From assembly GCA_946415475.1 (NCBI GenBank), contig CAMKSQ010000003.1, forward strand, positions 34,964 through 98,963: DNA of 64,000 nucleotides, written 5' to 3'. Below are positions 57,301 through 64,000 of this stretch, one piece after another (positions within the stretch are counted from its first letter, which is position 1; each line of letters opens with the position of its first letter). The stretch comes from an uncultured Bacteroidales bacterium. Its GTDB lineage: Bacteria; Bacteroidota; Bacteroidia; Bacteroidales; UBA932. A program made the position numbers and the translations under genes. The notes beneath the pieces are model-generated. The model saw only the letters and a program-made list of their open reading frames with translations. It did not search any database and was not told where the DNA came from.

Positions 57301-57738
57301 CTGATCGCTGGCAATGTTGGTCACAGCACCGGTACGCTCCTGCGAGTTGAACTTGGAGGCGGCGTCTGCGATAACCACAGTACCCTGCAGCATTTCAGAG
57401 CTTTCTGCGATCTTGGCATCCAGGGAGAAGGTTTCGGCCAGCTGGAGGGTGACACCGGTGTAGGTGGCATCCTGATAACCCAGGCAGGTGAAATCTACCT
57501 TGTAAGGACCGCCGGTACGCATACCTTGAATGGTATAACGACCGTCTGCATTAGTCACGGCGCCGTAGATAGTACCGGAGGGCTCGTGCTGAGCCACAAC
57601 AGCAGCGCCAATAACAGGCTCGCCGTTCTGGTCTACCACGCGACCGGAAAGGGAAGACGTGGTCACCTGAGCATAGGCGACAGTGCCCGCAATCAACGTA
57701 GTGAATGCGAGCAATAAGCTTTTAAAAGCGTTTCTCAT
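54391..57738 (-). CDS. TonB-dependent receptor with N-terminal carboxypeptidase-regulatory-like domain
   Basis: 'SLSGRVVDQNGEPVIGAAVVAQHEPSGTIYGAVTNADGRYTIQGMRTGGPYKVDFTCLGYQ'; ATG 57738 (MRNAFKSLLLAF signal peptide) preferred over the track start 57864. Confidence 0.88.
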   Translation of the reverse strand: MRNAFKSLLLAFTTLIAGTVAYAQVTTSSLSGRVVDQNGEPVIGAAVVAQHEPSGTIYGAVTNADGRYTIQGMRTGGPYKVDFTCLGYQDATYTGVTLQLAETFSLDAKIAESSEMLQGTVVIADAASKFNSQERTGAVTNIASDQITSLPTVSRSITDVTRLSPYGGNGMSFAGSDGRTANFTVDGANFNNNFGLSSSLPGGGNPISIDAIEEMQVVISPFDVRQTNFIGGGVNAITKSGTNKFKGSAYVYHKNENMQGDAVDGEQIPGARDKNRSTTYGMTFGGPIIKNKLFFFVNFEYIQIPSIVNRWKGSEDGVGDANKYLSRTKLADLQAVKDYVADTYGYDTGSYTDFPANENNIKVLARLDWNITNNHHLALRYNYTQNKYWQSPNATSMDGGTRMSHARMSDYSMSFANSMYSMKNLVSTWSLDLNSRLTDNMSNQFLFTFSKLDDVRGTNSAEFPFIDITKDDDNYMALGYELFTWNNAVHNTIANVKDDLTWYLGNHKLTAGLSYEYQMADNQYMRNGSGYYRFNLTDDMYNANGSLNAAALFNSTPEVVCLTYGYDGEKAPAARVQFHRAGIYAQDEWNATDRFKLTYGLRLDGLFFDNKDLLTNAAIKELTFYPKAKNYQETHIDTGRWPNSSITVSPRIGFTWDVLGNKSLKVRGGTGLFSGRLPLVFFTNMPTNGGLVQYQAQLNAGKGVDMAQFAGLITNGDGKPTVDALLSKLASMGYPTTVKPEDGTVPSSISAVDPAFKMPQVWKTSLAIDYSFPTSFPFSITAEGIFNKTVNAVSISDWSMVNVGGFTRFNGADNRPMYPAGAYRVSNEVDGKAKQISAFMLENTSKGYGWSANVTMNMQPAEWISLMAAYTHTVSKEVTGMPGSAAESAFTYVPTSEGPNYIPLHNSQYVTPDRIVASATAHDKGGNHYSLIYEASRGGYNYSFMTTNDMNGDGYNYDAVYIPTDKQVAANEFRFASNDDRDRFMDYVHNDPYLSSHQGQYAEAYSVYSPWLHRLDFSYKHDFVIKCGQNKNTLQLSLDVKNLLNLFNSSWGVAKYLNPKIGSEARILKYEGYDADGYATFSTPSVINGSTQTFVPYHSLGQCWYASIGIKYMFN

Positions 57739-57876
57739 AAAAGGTTGAATAGAAATAAATATTGATAGGTAGAATAATCTTTCTGCTAACCGGATGCAAA
57801 GGTAGGACTTTTTTTCAATATAAAAAACGGAACCCGCCAGGATTCCGTCTTTTTTTATCAACAACCTATGGTTAAC

Positions 57877-59181
57877 TTATAGATTGAAAGCTTTTTTAAT
57901 GGCAGGAACACTATCTAGAAGTTCCCAGCCAAAGAATTGAACAATTTTTTCTTTTCCCTGCACTTTTACCGTCTTTTTGTAAGGTTTCCGCCCCATATGG
58001 CCGTAGGCGGCGGTTGGAGCATAGATCGGGTTCTTGAGCTGGAACTTTTTGATGATGCCGGCCGGGGTAAGGTTGAACAGCTGCTGGACTTTCCGGGCGA
58101 TCTCGCCGTCGGAAAGGTTCGCCTTGGCGGTTCCGTACGTATCGACAAAGACGCTCACCGGCTGGGCCACGCCAATGGCATAGGCCAGCTGCACCAGGCA
58201 TTCGTCGGCCACGCCGGCTGCCACCAGGTTCTTGGCGATGTAGCGGGCGGCATACGCCGCGCTGCGGTCCACCTTGGACGGGTCCTTGCCGGAGAAGGCG
58301 CCGCCGCCGTGGGCACCCTTGCCGCCGTAGGTATCGACAATGATCTTACGTCCGGTGAGGCCGGTGTCTCCGTGGGGACCGCCGATTACGAACTTGCCGG
58401 TGGGGTTCACGTGCAGGATGAAGTCGTGGATGAGCGCAGCCGTTTCCGGAGCCAGGGATTCCTTCAGGCGGGGAATCAGGATGGTTTCCACGTCCTGGCG
58501 GATTTTCTGCTGCATGGCCAAATCGACCTTGGCCTGTCCGAACTGCTTCACGGCATTCTCGTAGGACATCTTGCCCAGGGTCCTGGGGACGAACTCGTCG
58601 TGCTGGGTACTCAGGACGATGGTGTGCACTTTGACTGGCGCATGGGTTTCTCCATCGTACTCGATGGTAAACTGGCTCTTGGCGTCCGGCCGCAGATAGG
58701 GCATGAGCGAGAGCTCGTTGTGGCGGATATCGGCCAGGATTTCCAGCAACTTGTGGCTCAGGTACAGCGGGAGGGGCATGTAGTCTTCCGTGTCGCGGCA
58801 GGCATAACCGAACATCATGCCCTGGTCGCCGGCGCCCTGCTCTTCCTCCTTGGCGCGCTCTACGCCGCGGTTGATGTCCGCACTCTGCTCATGCAGGGCG
58901 CTGAGGACGCCGCAGCTGGAGGCATCGAACATATAATCCGCATTGGTGTAGCCGATTTTACGGATGGTGTTGCGGACAGTGTTCTGGATGTCCACGTAGG
59001 CTTCCGCCTTCACCTCCCCCATCACCACCACCATGCCGGTGGAGCAAAAGCTTTCGCAGGCCACCTTGGCCTCCGGGTCCTGCATGAGGAACTGGTCCAG
59101 GATGGCGTCGCTGATCTGGTCCGCCACCTTGTCCGGATGGCCTTCACTTACGGATTCGCTGGTAAATAAGTAGTTTTGCAT
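57877..59181 (-). CDS. metK: S-adenosylmethionine synthase
   Basis: '[25 protein letters not shown]', '[12 protein letters not shown]', '[24 protein letters not shown]', '[20 protein letters not shown]'; ATG 59181 preferred. Confidence 0.97.
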   Translation of the reverse strand: MQNYLFTSESVSEGHPDKVADQISDAILDQFLMQDPEAKVACESFCSTGMVVVMGEVKAEAYVDIQNTVRNTIRKIGYTNADYMFDASSCGVLSALHEQSADINRGVERAKEEEQGAGDQGMMFGYACRDTEDYMPLPLYLSHKLLEILADIRHNELSLMPYLRPDAKSQFTIEYDGETHAPVKVHTIVLSTQHDEFVPRTLGKMSYENAVKQFGQAKVDLAMQQKIRQDVETILIPRLKESLAPETAALIHDFILHVNPTGKFVIGGPHGDTGLTGRKIIVDTYGGKGAHGGGAFSGKDPSKVDRSAAYAARYIAKNLVAAGVADECLVQLAYAIGVAQPVSVFVDTYGTAKANLSDGEIARKVQQLFNLTPAGIIKKFQLKNPIYAPTAAYGHMGRKPYKKTVKVQGKEKIVQFFGWELLDSVPAIKKAFNL

Positions 59182-59380
59182 ATATAAAAAAATTAGCCCC
59201 GGGCTATATGCGGAGGCTAAAAACACAAAACACTGATATGAAATGTTATTTTAGCATTTTTTAACGTGGTTGCAAGCAATCCAAATCTATCCACATATAT
59301 TTTGGGACCGCAAAGGTAATGCTTTATTTTGAATTTGCAAAAAGAATCTTCAATATGGGCCACTGCCCTCCCCCACTCCC

Positions 59381-59543
59381 CGTCATGCCCGGCTCTGCTC
59401 CTCCTCATCCCGGACTTGATTCCCCTCATCCCGGCCCTGCTCCTCCTCATCCCGGACTTGATCCTCCTCATCCCGGCTCTGCTCCTCCTCATCCCGGACT
59501 TGATCCGGGATCTCCTCCCCGTCACGCCCGGCTCCGACCGGGC
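59381..59543. repeat. 21-bp-period iterons (CTCCTCATCCCGGACTTGATC-type)
   Basis: About six 21-bp units alternating TCATCCCGGACTTGATC / TCATCCCGGCTCTGCTC. Confidence 0.85.
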
Positions 59544-59674
59544 TTAAAGCACACCTTCCATGCCCAGAGGCCCCTCTATGGCCTTGCCTTGTGCTTTAAC
59601 CACTCTTCCCGACCCCGCTTAAAGCACACCTTCCATGCCCAGAGGCCTCTCTATGGCCTTGCCTTGTGCTTTAA
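59544..59674. repeat. Two-copy 75-bp-period palindromic repeat
   Basis: TTAAAGCAC...GTGCTTTAA units 59544-59599 and 59619-59674; same 56+19 bp geometry as 7995-8350. Confidence 0.9.
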
Positions 59675-59734
59675 CCACCATGCCGGGTAAAACGGGTTGG
59701 TCGGTAAGTACTTATGAGTGAGCACTTTATAGGA

Positions 59735-59763
59735 AATCCTCGGCGCAAACAGAGCCGAGGATT
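59735..59763. terminator. Hairpin matching the one at 8631-8659
   Basis: AATCCTCGGC-gcaaacaga-GCCGAGGATT. Confidence 0.55.
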
Positions 59764-59816
59764 ATAAGCAAAGTGTTGATTATCAGATAGATGGCGGCCA
59801 TCCGGAAAATATTGGA

Positions 59817-60272
59817 TTAATACCCATTCCGGTCCATTTCCCTCCGGAGGTCCTTGGCTTTGATGGATTCCCGCTTGTCGTACTCCTTCTTACCCTTGGC
59901 CAGGGCAATTACCAGCTTGGCAAAACCGTTCTCCGCGATAAAGAGCTTCACGGCCACGATGGTGAGGCCTTTCTGTTTATCGGCCTGCTGTAAATGCCTG
60001 AGCTCCTTTTTGTTGAGCAGGAGGCGGCGGTCCCGGACGGGCTCATGCTGGCCCCAGCTGCCCCAGTGATAAGTGGCGATGTTCATGCCACGCACAAAGA
60101 GTTCTCCGCCCACAAAGAAGCAGTAAGCGTCCTGCAGGGACACTTTGCCCGCACGGATGCTCTTGATTTCCGTACCCACCAGCTGGATGCCGGCAGTATA
60201 GGTCTCCAGGAACTCGTAATCGAACGAGGCCCGGCGGTTTTTAATCTGTATGCTGCTCTTTGCTTTTGGCAT
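59817..60272 (-). CDS. smpB: SsrA-binding protein
   Basis: '[47 protein letters not shown]', '[12 protein letters not shown]', '[25 protein letters not shown]'. Confidence 0.97.
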   Translation of the reverse strand: MPKAKSSIQIKNRRASFDYEFLETYTAGIQLVGTEIKSIRAGKVSLQDAYCFFVGGELFVRGMNIATYHWGSWGQHEPVRDRRLLLNKKELRHLQQADKQKGLTIVAVKLFIAENGFAKLVIALAKGKKEYDKRESIKAKDLRREMDRNGY

Positions 60273-60376
60273 AATTGTAATCCTGAGCTTTGCCGAAGGA
60301 TCTGTTTTGGGACTGCAAAGTTAATAAAAAGATTCTTCACTTCTTTCGGAATGACAAAATGTGTATTTTTGTACCA

Positions 60377-61186
60377 ATGAATAAGCTTAACAGAACCCAA
60401 TTGTTGCCGGACCGCCCCGGCATTCCGCCCATGGCTCCCATGCCTGAGCCGGAGGTGGTGGATCCCGCCGCCCTGGCCGCAGCGTATCGGCAGGGAGACA
60501 TCGACCTTATCTGTGTCCTGGGTCCTACGGCTTCCGGGAAAACCCGCTACGCCGTGCAGCTGGCCCGTCAGATGGGGCATGCGGAGATTCTGTCGGCGGA
60601 CAGCAGGCAGGTTTATGTGGGGATGGATATCGGCACGGGAAAGGACTTGCGGGAATATGGCGAGGTGCCATACCACCTGATCGACCTGGTTCCGGCGGGC
60701 ACCAAATACAACATTTACCAGTACCAGAAGGCTTTTGCCGATGCCTATGCCGCCGTCCGCGCCTCGGAAGCCATTCCCATCCTATGCGGCGGTTCCGGCC
60801 TTTATATCGAGGCCGTTACCCGTGCGTACAAGTTTGAGAAGGAGAACGGGCTGCCGGCCTCGGCTCTTCCGGGGAACGTATATTATATAGGTACGCTGGT
60901 TTCGCGGGAGGAACGGGTGGCGCGCATCGACCGGCGGCTGGAAGAGCGCCTGCAGGAGGGGCTGGTGGAGGAGGTCCGCGGCCTCATGGAGACGGTATCG
61001 GCCCAAGACCTTATCTATTATGGCCTTGAGTATAAGTTTGTTACGCAGTACCTGTTGGGCGAGTTGAGTTATGACGATATGGTGATAGCGCTGGGCAATG
61101 CCATCCACCAGTTTGCCAAACGCCAGATGACCTGGTTCCGCGGTATGGAACGTGACGGCATCCGCATCCACTGGCTTCGCCCGTAA
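60377..61186 (+). CDS. miaA: tRNA dimethylallyltransferase (short form)
   Basis: 'VLGPTASGKTRYAVQLARQMGHAEILSADSRQVYVGMDIGTGK', 'PILCGGSGLYIEAV', 'FAKRQMTWFRG'; ATG 60377 preferred. Confidence 0.85.
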   Translation: MNKLNRTQLLPDRPGIPPMAPMPEPEVVDPAALAAAYRQGDIDLICVLGPTASGKTRYAVQLARQMGHAEILSADSRQVYVGMDIGTGKDLREYGEVPYHLIDLVPAGTKYNIYQYQKAFADAYAAVRASEAIPILCGGSGLYIEAVTRAYKFEKENGLPASALPGNVYYIGTLVSREERVARIDRRLEERLQEGLVEEVRGLMETVSAQDLIYYGLEYKFVTQYLLGELSYDDMVIALGNAIHQFAKRQMTWFRGMERDGIRIHWLRP

Positions 61187-61229
61187 ATCCAGTCTAGTCT
61201 CTATCTGTTTGATACTCAGCGAGATGCTG

Positions 61230-61264
61230 AAAATCCTCGTTCAATTTTGCGACGAGGATTTTTC
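61230..61264 (+). terminator. Rho-independent terminator downstream of miaA
   Basis: AATCCTCGT-tcaattttgcg-ACGAGGATTTTT. Confidence 0.75.
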
Positions 61265-61307
61265 GGGAAGTGACTGATATACAGCATGTTACCGATCACC
61301 CTGCGAG

Positions 61308-61361
61308 GAGATCCCGGATCAAGTCCGGGATGAGGAGGATCAAGTCCGGGATGAGGAGGGC
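61308..61361. repeat. Palindromic ATCCCGGATCAAGTCCGGGAT repeats, inverted orientation
   Basis: Reverse complement of the TCATCCCGGACTTGATCC units at 7421-7620 and 59381-59543. Confidence 0.8.
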
Positions 61362-61390
61362 CGGGACCGGGAAATGGACCGTAGCGGGAA

Positions 61391-62305
61391 TTAATCCAGG
61401 GACTGGGAGGTGGCGGTGGCCATGTAGACCATGCGGGCGTATTCTTCCGGGGTCAGGGAGGCAAAAAGGTAATGCACCGGGTCCCGGGGGGTGCCCTTGA
61501 AAAGGACCTCGAAGTGCAGGTGGGCGGCGGCGATGGTGCTGGAAATACCCACAGTGCCAATCTTCTGGCCGCGCCGGACATGCGTTCCACGGGTCACATT
61601 CATATCAGCCAATAAACAATAGCGGGTAGTGTACCCGTTTCCATGGTCGATTTCGAGGATATTGCCCAATCCCCTACGCGAACGTACCACATGCGACACC
61701 GTGCCGCTGGCGGCGGCGTACACCGGAGCGCCCTGCGGGGCAATCAGGTCCAGGCCGTCGTGCTGCATCGGCCTTTTGAACAGCGGATGCTGCTTCATGC
61801 CCATGGACGCGCCCATCTGTACGTAGGACATATCCTTCAGCGGCAGCGTGAGCGGCGGGATGCTGTCCCGGCGAGCTTCCAGGAGACGGAAAATAAGGTC
61901 GAAATTCTTGTCCACCTGCTGGGCCATGAGCATGGTCCGGCCCGATGCCGAGGCCGCCGCCCGCTGGTAGAAGCTCTCGGACAGGGAGTCGCTCTCAGCG
62001 ATAAAGTCCACCGCCGTAAGCGCATCCAGCGAAGGGGCCTCTGTATCAAAGAGTTCCCGGTAGATGGCATCGTCCTTGTCCTGCAGGCCTTCCACCACAT
62101 CGCCGATGAGCCTCTCCTTGTTCTGCATTTCCTTGTAACGGCTCCGGTAGAGGATGTTCTCCTTGATGAGCCGACGCTCCTCTTCCGTGGAGAACAACAG
62201 CGCAAACACGATGTAGCAGACAATGGACACGGACAGCGTGGCCACCAGGAACCGCAGGATTCCCAGTGTCACAATCTGTGCGCGAGAGTATCTTGTCTTC
62301 ATCAC
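61391..62305 (-). CDS. M23 family metallopeptidase (membrane-anchored)
   Basis: 'MKQHPLFKRPMQHDGLDLIAPQGAPVYAAASGTVSHV...GLGNILEIDHGNGYTTRYCLL...AAHLHFEV'. Confidence 0.92.
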   Translation of the reverse strand: MMKTRYSRAQIVTLGILRFLVATLSVSIVCYIVFALLFSTEEERRLIKENILYRSRYKEMQNKERLIGDVVEGLQDKDDAIYRELFDTEAPSLDALTAVDFIAESDSLSESFYQRAAASASGRTMLMAQQVDKNFDLIFRLLEARRDSIPPLTLPLKDMSYVQMGASMGMKQHPLFKRPMQHDGLDLIAPQGAPVYAAASGTVSHVVRSRRGLGNILEIDHGNGYTTRYCLLADMNVTRGTHVRRGQKIGTVGISSTIAAAHLHFEVLFKGTPRDPVHYLFASLTPEEYARMVYMATATSQSLD

Positions 62306-63237
62306 TTTGCAGGTTTACGGACCATTTCCATATAGTCTTTGGACGGCATATCCAAATCCATGTACCAGGCGGGATTGACGTAATTGTTACGATAAATCAC
62401 CTCATAGTGCAGGTGCGGGCCGGTAATACGGCCGCTGCGGCCACTCAGGCCGAGGCAGTCTCCGCGCTTGACCACCTGACCCACCTCCACGTCCAGCCGG
62501 GACATGTGCGCATAACGCGTCACGTAACCGAATCCGTGGTCCACCTCCACATGCCGGCCATAGCCGCTGCGGTCATAGACTGCCAGAATGACCACGCCGT
62601 CACCGGTAGCATAGATGGGATTGCCGGGCGGGCAGGCGAAGTCCATGCCGGTGTGCCGTTTGGTATGCCCCAGCAACGGGTCTGACCGGTAGCCAAAGGG
62701 GCTGCTCATCCGGTACGTGGTGGGATCTGTGTTCATGGGCGAAATGGCAGGAATGTGGGAGGCCATGTCACCGGCGGTCTGCTGCACCACGGCCACATCG
62801 TCAAAGGATTTGGACTGGATGTATGCCCGTTTTTCCAGCACGTCCAGGCGGCGGGTAATATCCAGCAGTGCTGTTTCCTCCAGCGCCGCATAGCGGTACT
62901 CCCCTCCCAGGCCGGAGCCACGCACAGCTTCCGGGATTTCATCCAGGCCATAGACGGAACGGTAGATGCGGTTGTCCCGCATTTCCATGAGCGAGAGCAG
63001 CTCGTCGTACCGGTCCAATTGCTTGGACATCTGGTCCACACGGGTGCTCCAAATGGCGTTCTGGAGTTTGAGAATGGCGGTTTTGGGAAGATCGCGCCCC
63101 AAAACGAAAACATAGAGCCACATGTAGAAAAGGAACAGCACGACTCCCATAATGAAGGACATGAGCAGTTGTATGCTGCCGAAATGCTTTAATCTGCCGT
63201 TTTTTTCTACTGGAGCCATATTCTGCAAAGATAACAA
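62302..63237 (-). CDS. M23 family metallopeptidase (membrane-anchored)
   Basis: 'RMSSPFGYRSDPLLGHTKRHTGMDFACPPGNPIYATGDGVVI...GPHLHYEVIYR'; 4-nt overlap with the downstream M23 gene. Confidence 0.93.
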   Translation of the reverse strand: MLSLQNMAPVEKNGRLKHFGSIQLLMSFIMGVVLFLFYMWLYVFVLGRDLPKTAILKLQNAIWSTRVDQMSKQLDRYDELLSLMEMRDNRIYRSVYGLDEIPEAVRGSGLGGEYRYAALEETALLDITRRLDVLEKRAYIQSKSFDDVAVVQQTAGDMASHIPAISPMNTDPTTYRMSSPFGYRSDPLLGHTKRHTGMDFACPPGNPIYATGDGVVILAVYDRSGYGRHVEVDHGFGYVTRYAHMSRLDVEVGQVVKRGDCLGLSGRSGRITGPHLHYEVIYRNNYVNPAWYMDLDMPSKDYMEMVRKPAK

Positions 63238-63322
63238 AAATCCTGCCCAAATGCCAAAATAGGATATTTACAGGAAAAAATGTACCTTTGCAGGTTAAAC
63301 CGAAATGAATTAAGAACGATAT

Positions 63323-64000
63323 ATGACATCTAAAGAAATCCGCCAGAAATATCTGGACTTCTTCGCCTCCAAAGGGCACACGGTAGTGCCCTCGGCGCCC
63401 ATGGTCATCAAGAATGACCCCACCCTCATGTTCACCAATGCGGGCATGAACCAGTTCAAGGACATTTTCCTGGGCAACAGCGCCCCTAAGTTCCCCCGTG
63501 CAACGGACTCCCAGAAGTGCCTTCGCGTGAGCGGCAAGCACAACGACCTGGAAGCCGTGGGCCACGACGGCCGGCACCACACCATGTTCGAGATGCTGGG
63601 CAACTGGAGCTTTGGCGACTACTTCAAGGAAGAGGCCATCGACTGGGCCTGGGAACTGCTCACGGAAGTATACAAGATCGACAAGACCAAGCTGTACGCC
63701 ACCGTATTCGAGGGCAGCGAGGAAGACGGCACCGCCCTGGACACCGAGGCCAAGAAGGCCTGGCTCAAGCACCTGCCGGAAGACCATGTGCTCACCGGCA
63801 ACAAGCACGACAACTTCTGGGAGATGGGCGACACCGGCCCCTGCGGCCCCTGCTCGGAGATTCATATCGACCTGCGTTCGGACGAGGAAATCGCCAAAAT
63901 CCCCGGCCGCGAGCTGGTGAACATGGACAACGACGAGGTCATCGAAATCTGGAACCTGGTGTTCATGCAGTATGAGCGCAAGGCCGACGGTCACCTGGAG
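63323..64000 (+). CDS. alaS: Alanyl-tRNA synthetase, partial (C-terminus off the right edge)
   Basis: [52 protein letters not shown]...[20 protein letters not shown]; open to the window edge, absent from the ORF track. Confidence 0.97.
   Translation, partial: MTSKEIRQKYLDFFASKGHTVVPSAPMVIKNDPTLMFTNAGMNQFKDIFLGNSAPKFPRATDSQKCLRVSGKHNDLEAVGHDGRHHTMFEMLGNWSFGDYFKEEAIDWAWELLTEVYKIDKTKLYATVFEGSEEDGTALDTEAKKAWLKHLPEDHVLTGNKHDNFWEMGDTGPCGPCSEIHIDLRSDEEIAKIPGRELVNMDNDEVIEIWNLVFMQYERKADGHLE

Noticed and set aside
42325-57738. Classical SusC/SusD polysaccharide utilisation locus
   Set aside because: Two TonB receptors with carboxypeptidase-regulatory-like domains, but no SusD-like protein or glycoside hydrolase seen in the block.
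61391-63237. Two adjacent M23 peptidases as an unusual system
   Set aside because: Tandem M23 cell-envelope peptidases with overlapping start/stop look like an ordinary duplicated envelope-maintenance pair; no further signal.

Overview
64-kb chromosomal window from a moderately GC-rich Bacteroidota genome, probably Bacteroidales (Bacteroides-type TTG-N19-TAnnTTTG promoters, fimbrillin/DUF3575 locus, BACON lipoproteins, TonB receptors). Most of it is housekeeping: folC, PhoH-like, ppdK, recO, rdgB, S41 protease, U32 peptidase, rnr, manA, M3 peptidase, metK, smpB, miaA, two M23 peptidases, alaS (cut by the right edge) and one tRNA-Val(TAC). Two CDSs run off the window edges and are missing from the ORF track: a fimbrillin-like lipoprotein at 1-1567(-) and alaS at 63323-64000(+). 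The most interesting content: (i) a REP-associated tyrosine transposase-like (RAYT) gene at 28733-29650 whose stop codon overlaps by 1 nt a 135-bp element made of two 52-bp palindrome-ended units; the same 135-bp architecture recurs at 30577-30711 and 34232-34366, with a solo unit at 23845-23896. (ii) Two composite repeat islands (7421-8659 and 59381-59763) built in the same order from 21-bp iterons, exact 75-bp-period TTAAAGCAC...GTGCTTTAA arrays and a CCTCGGC/GCCGAGG hairpin. Related 21-bp iterons also occur in frame inside a large alpha-2-macroglobulin-like CDS. (iii) A seven-gene block (42325-57738) of two TonB receptors, two secreted nucleases, a DUF5689-type lipoprotein and BACON/OB-fold lipoproteins, one with near-identical 315-bp tandem repeats; this is a candidate extracellular nucleic-acid capture/degradation system. 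All calls come from reading the sequence; no searches were run.
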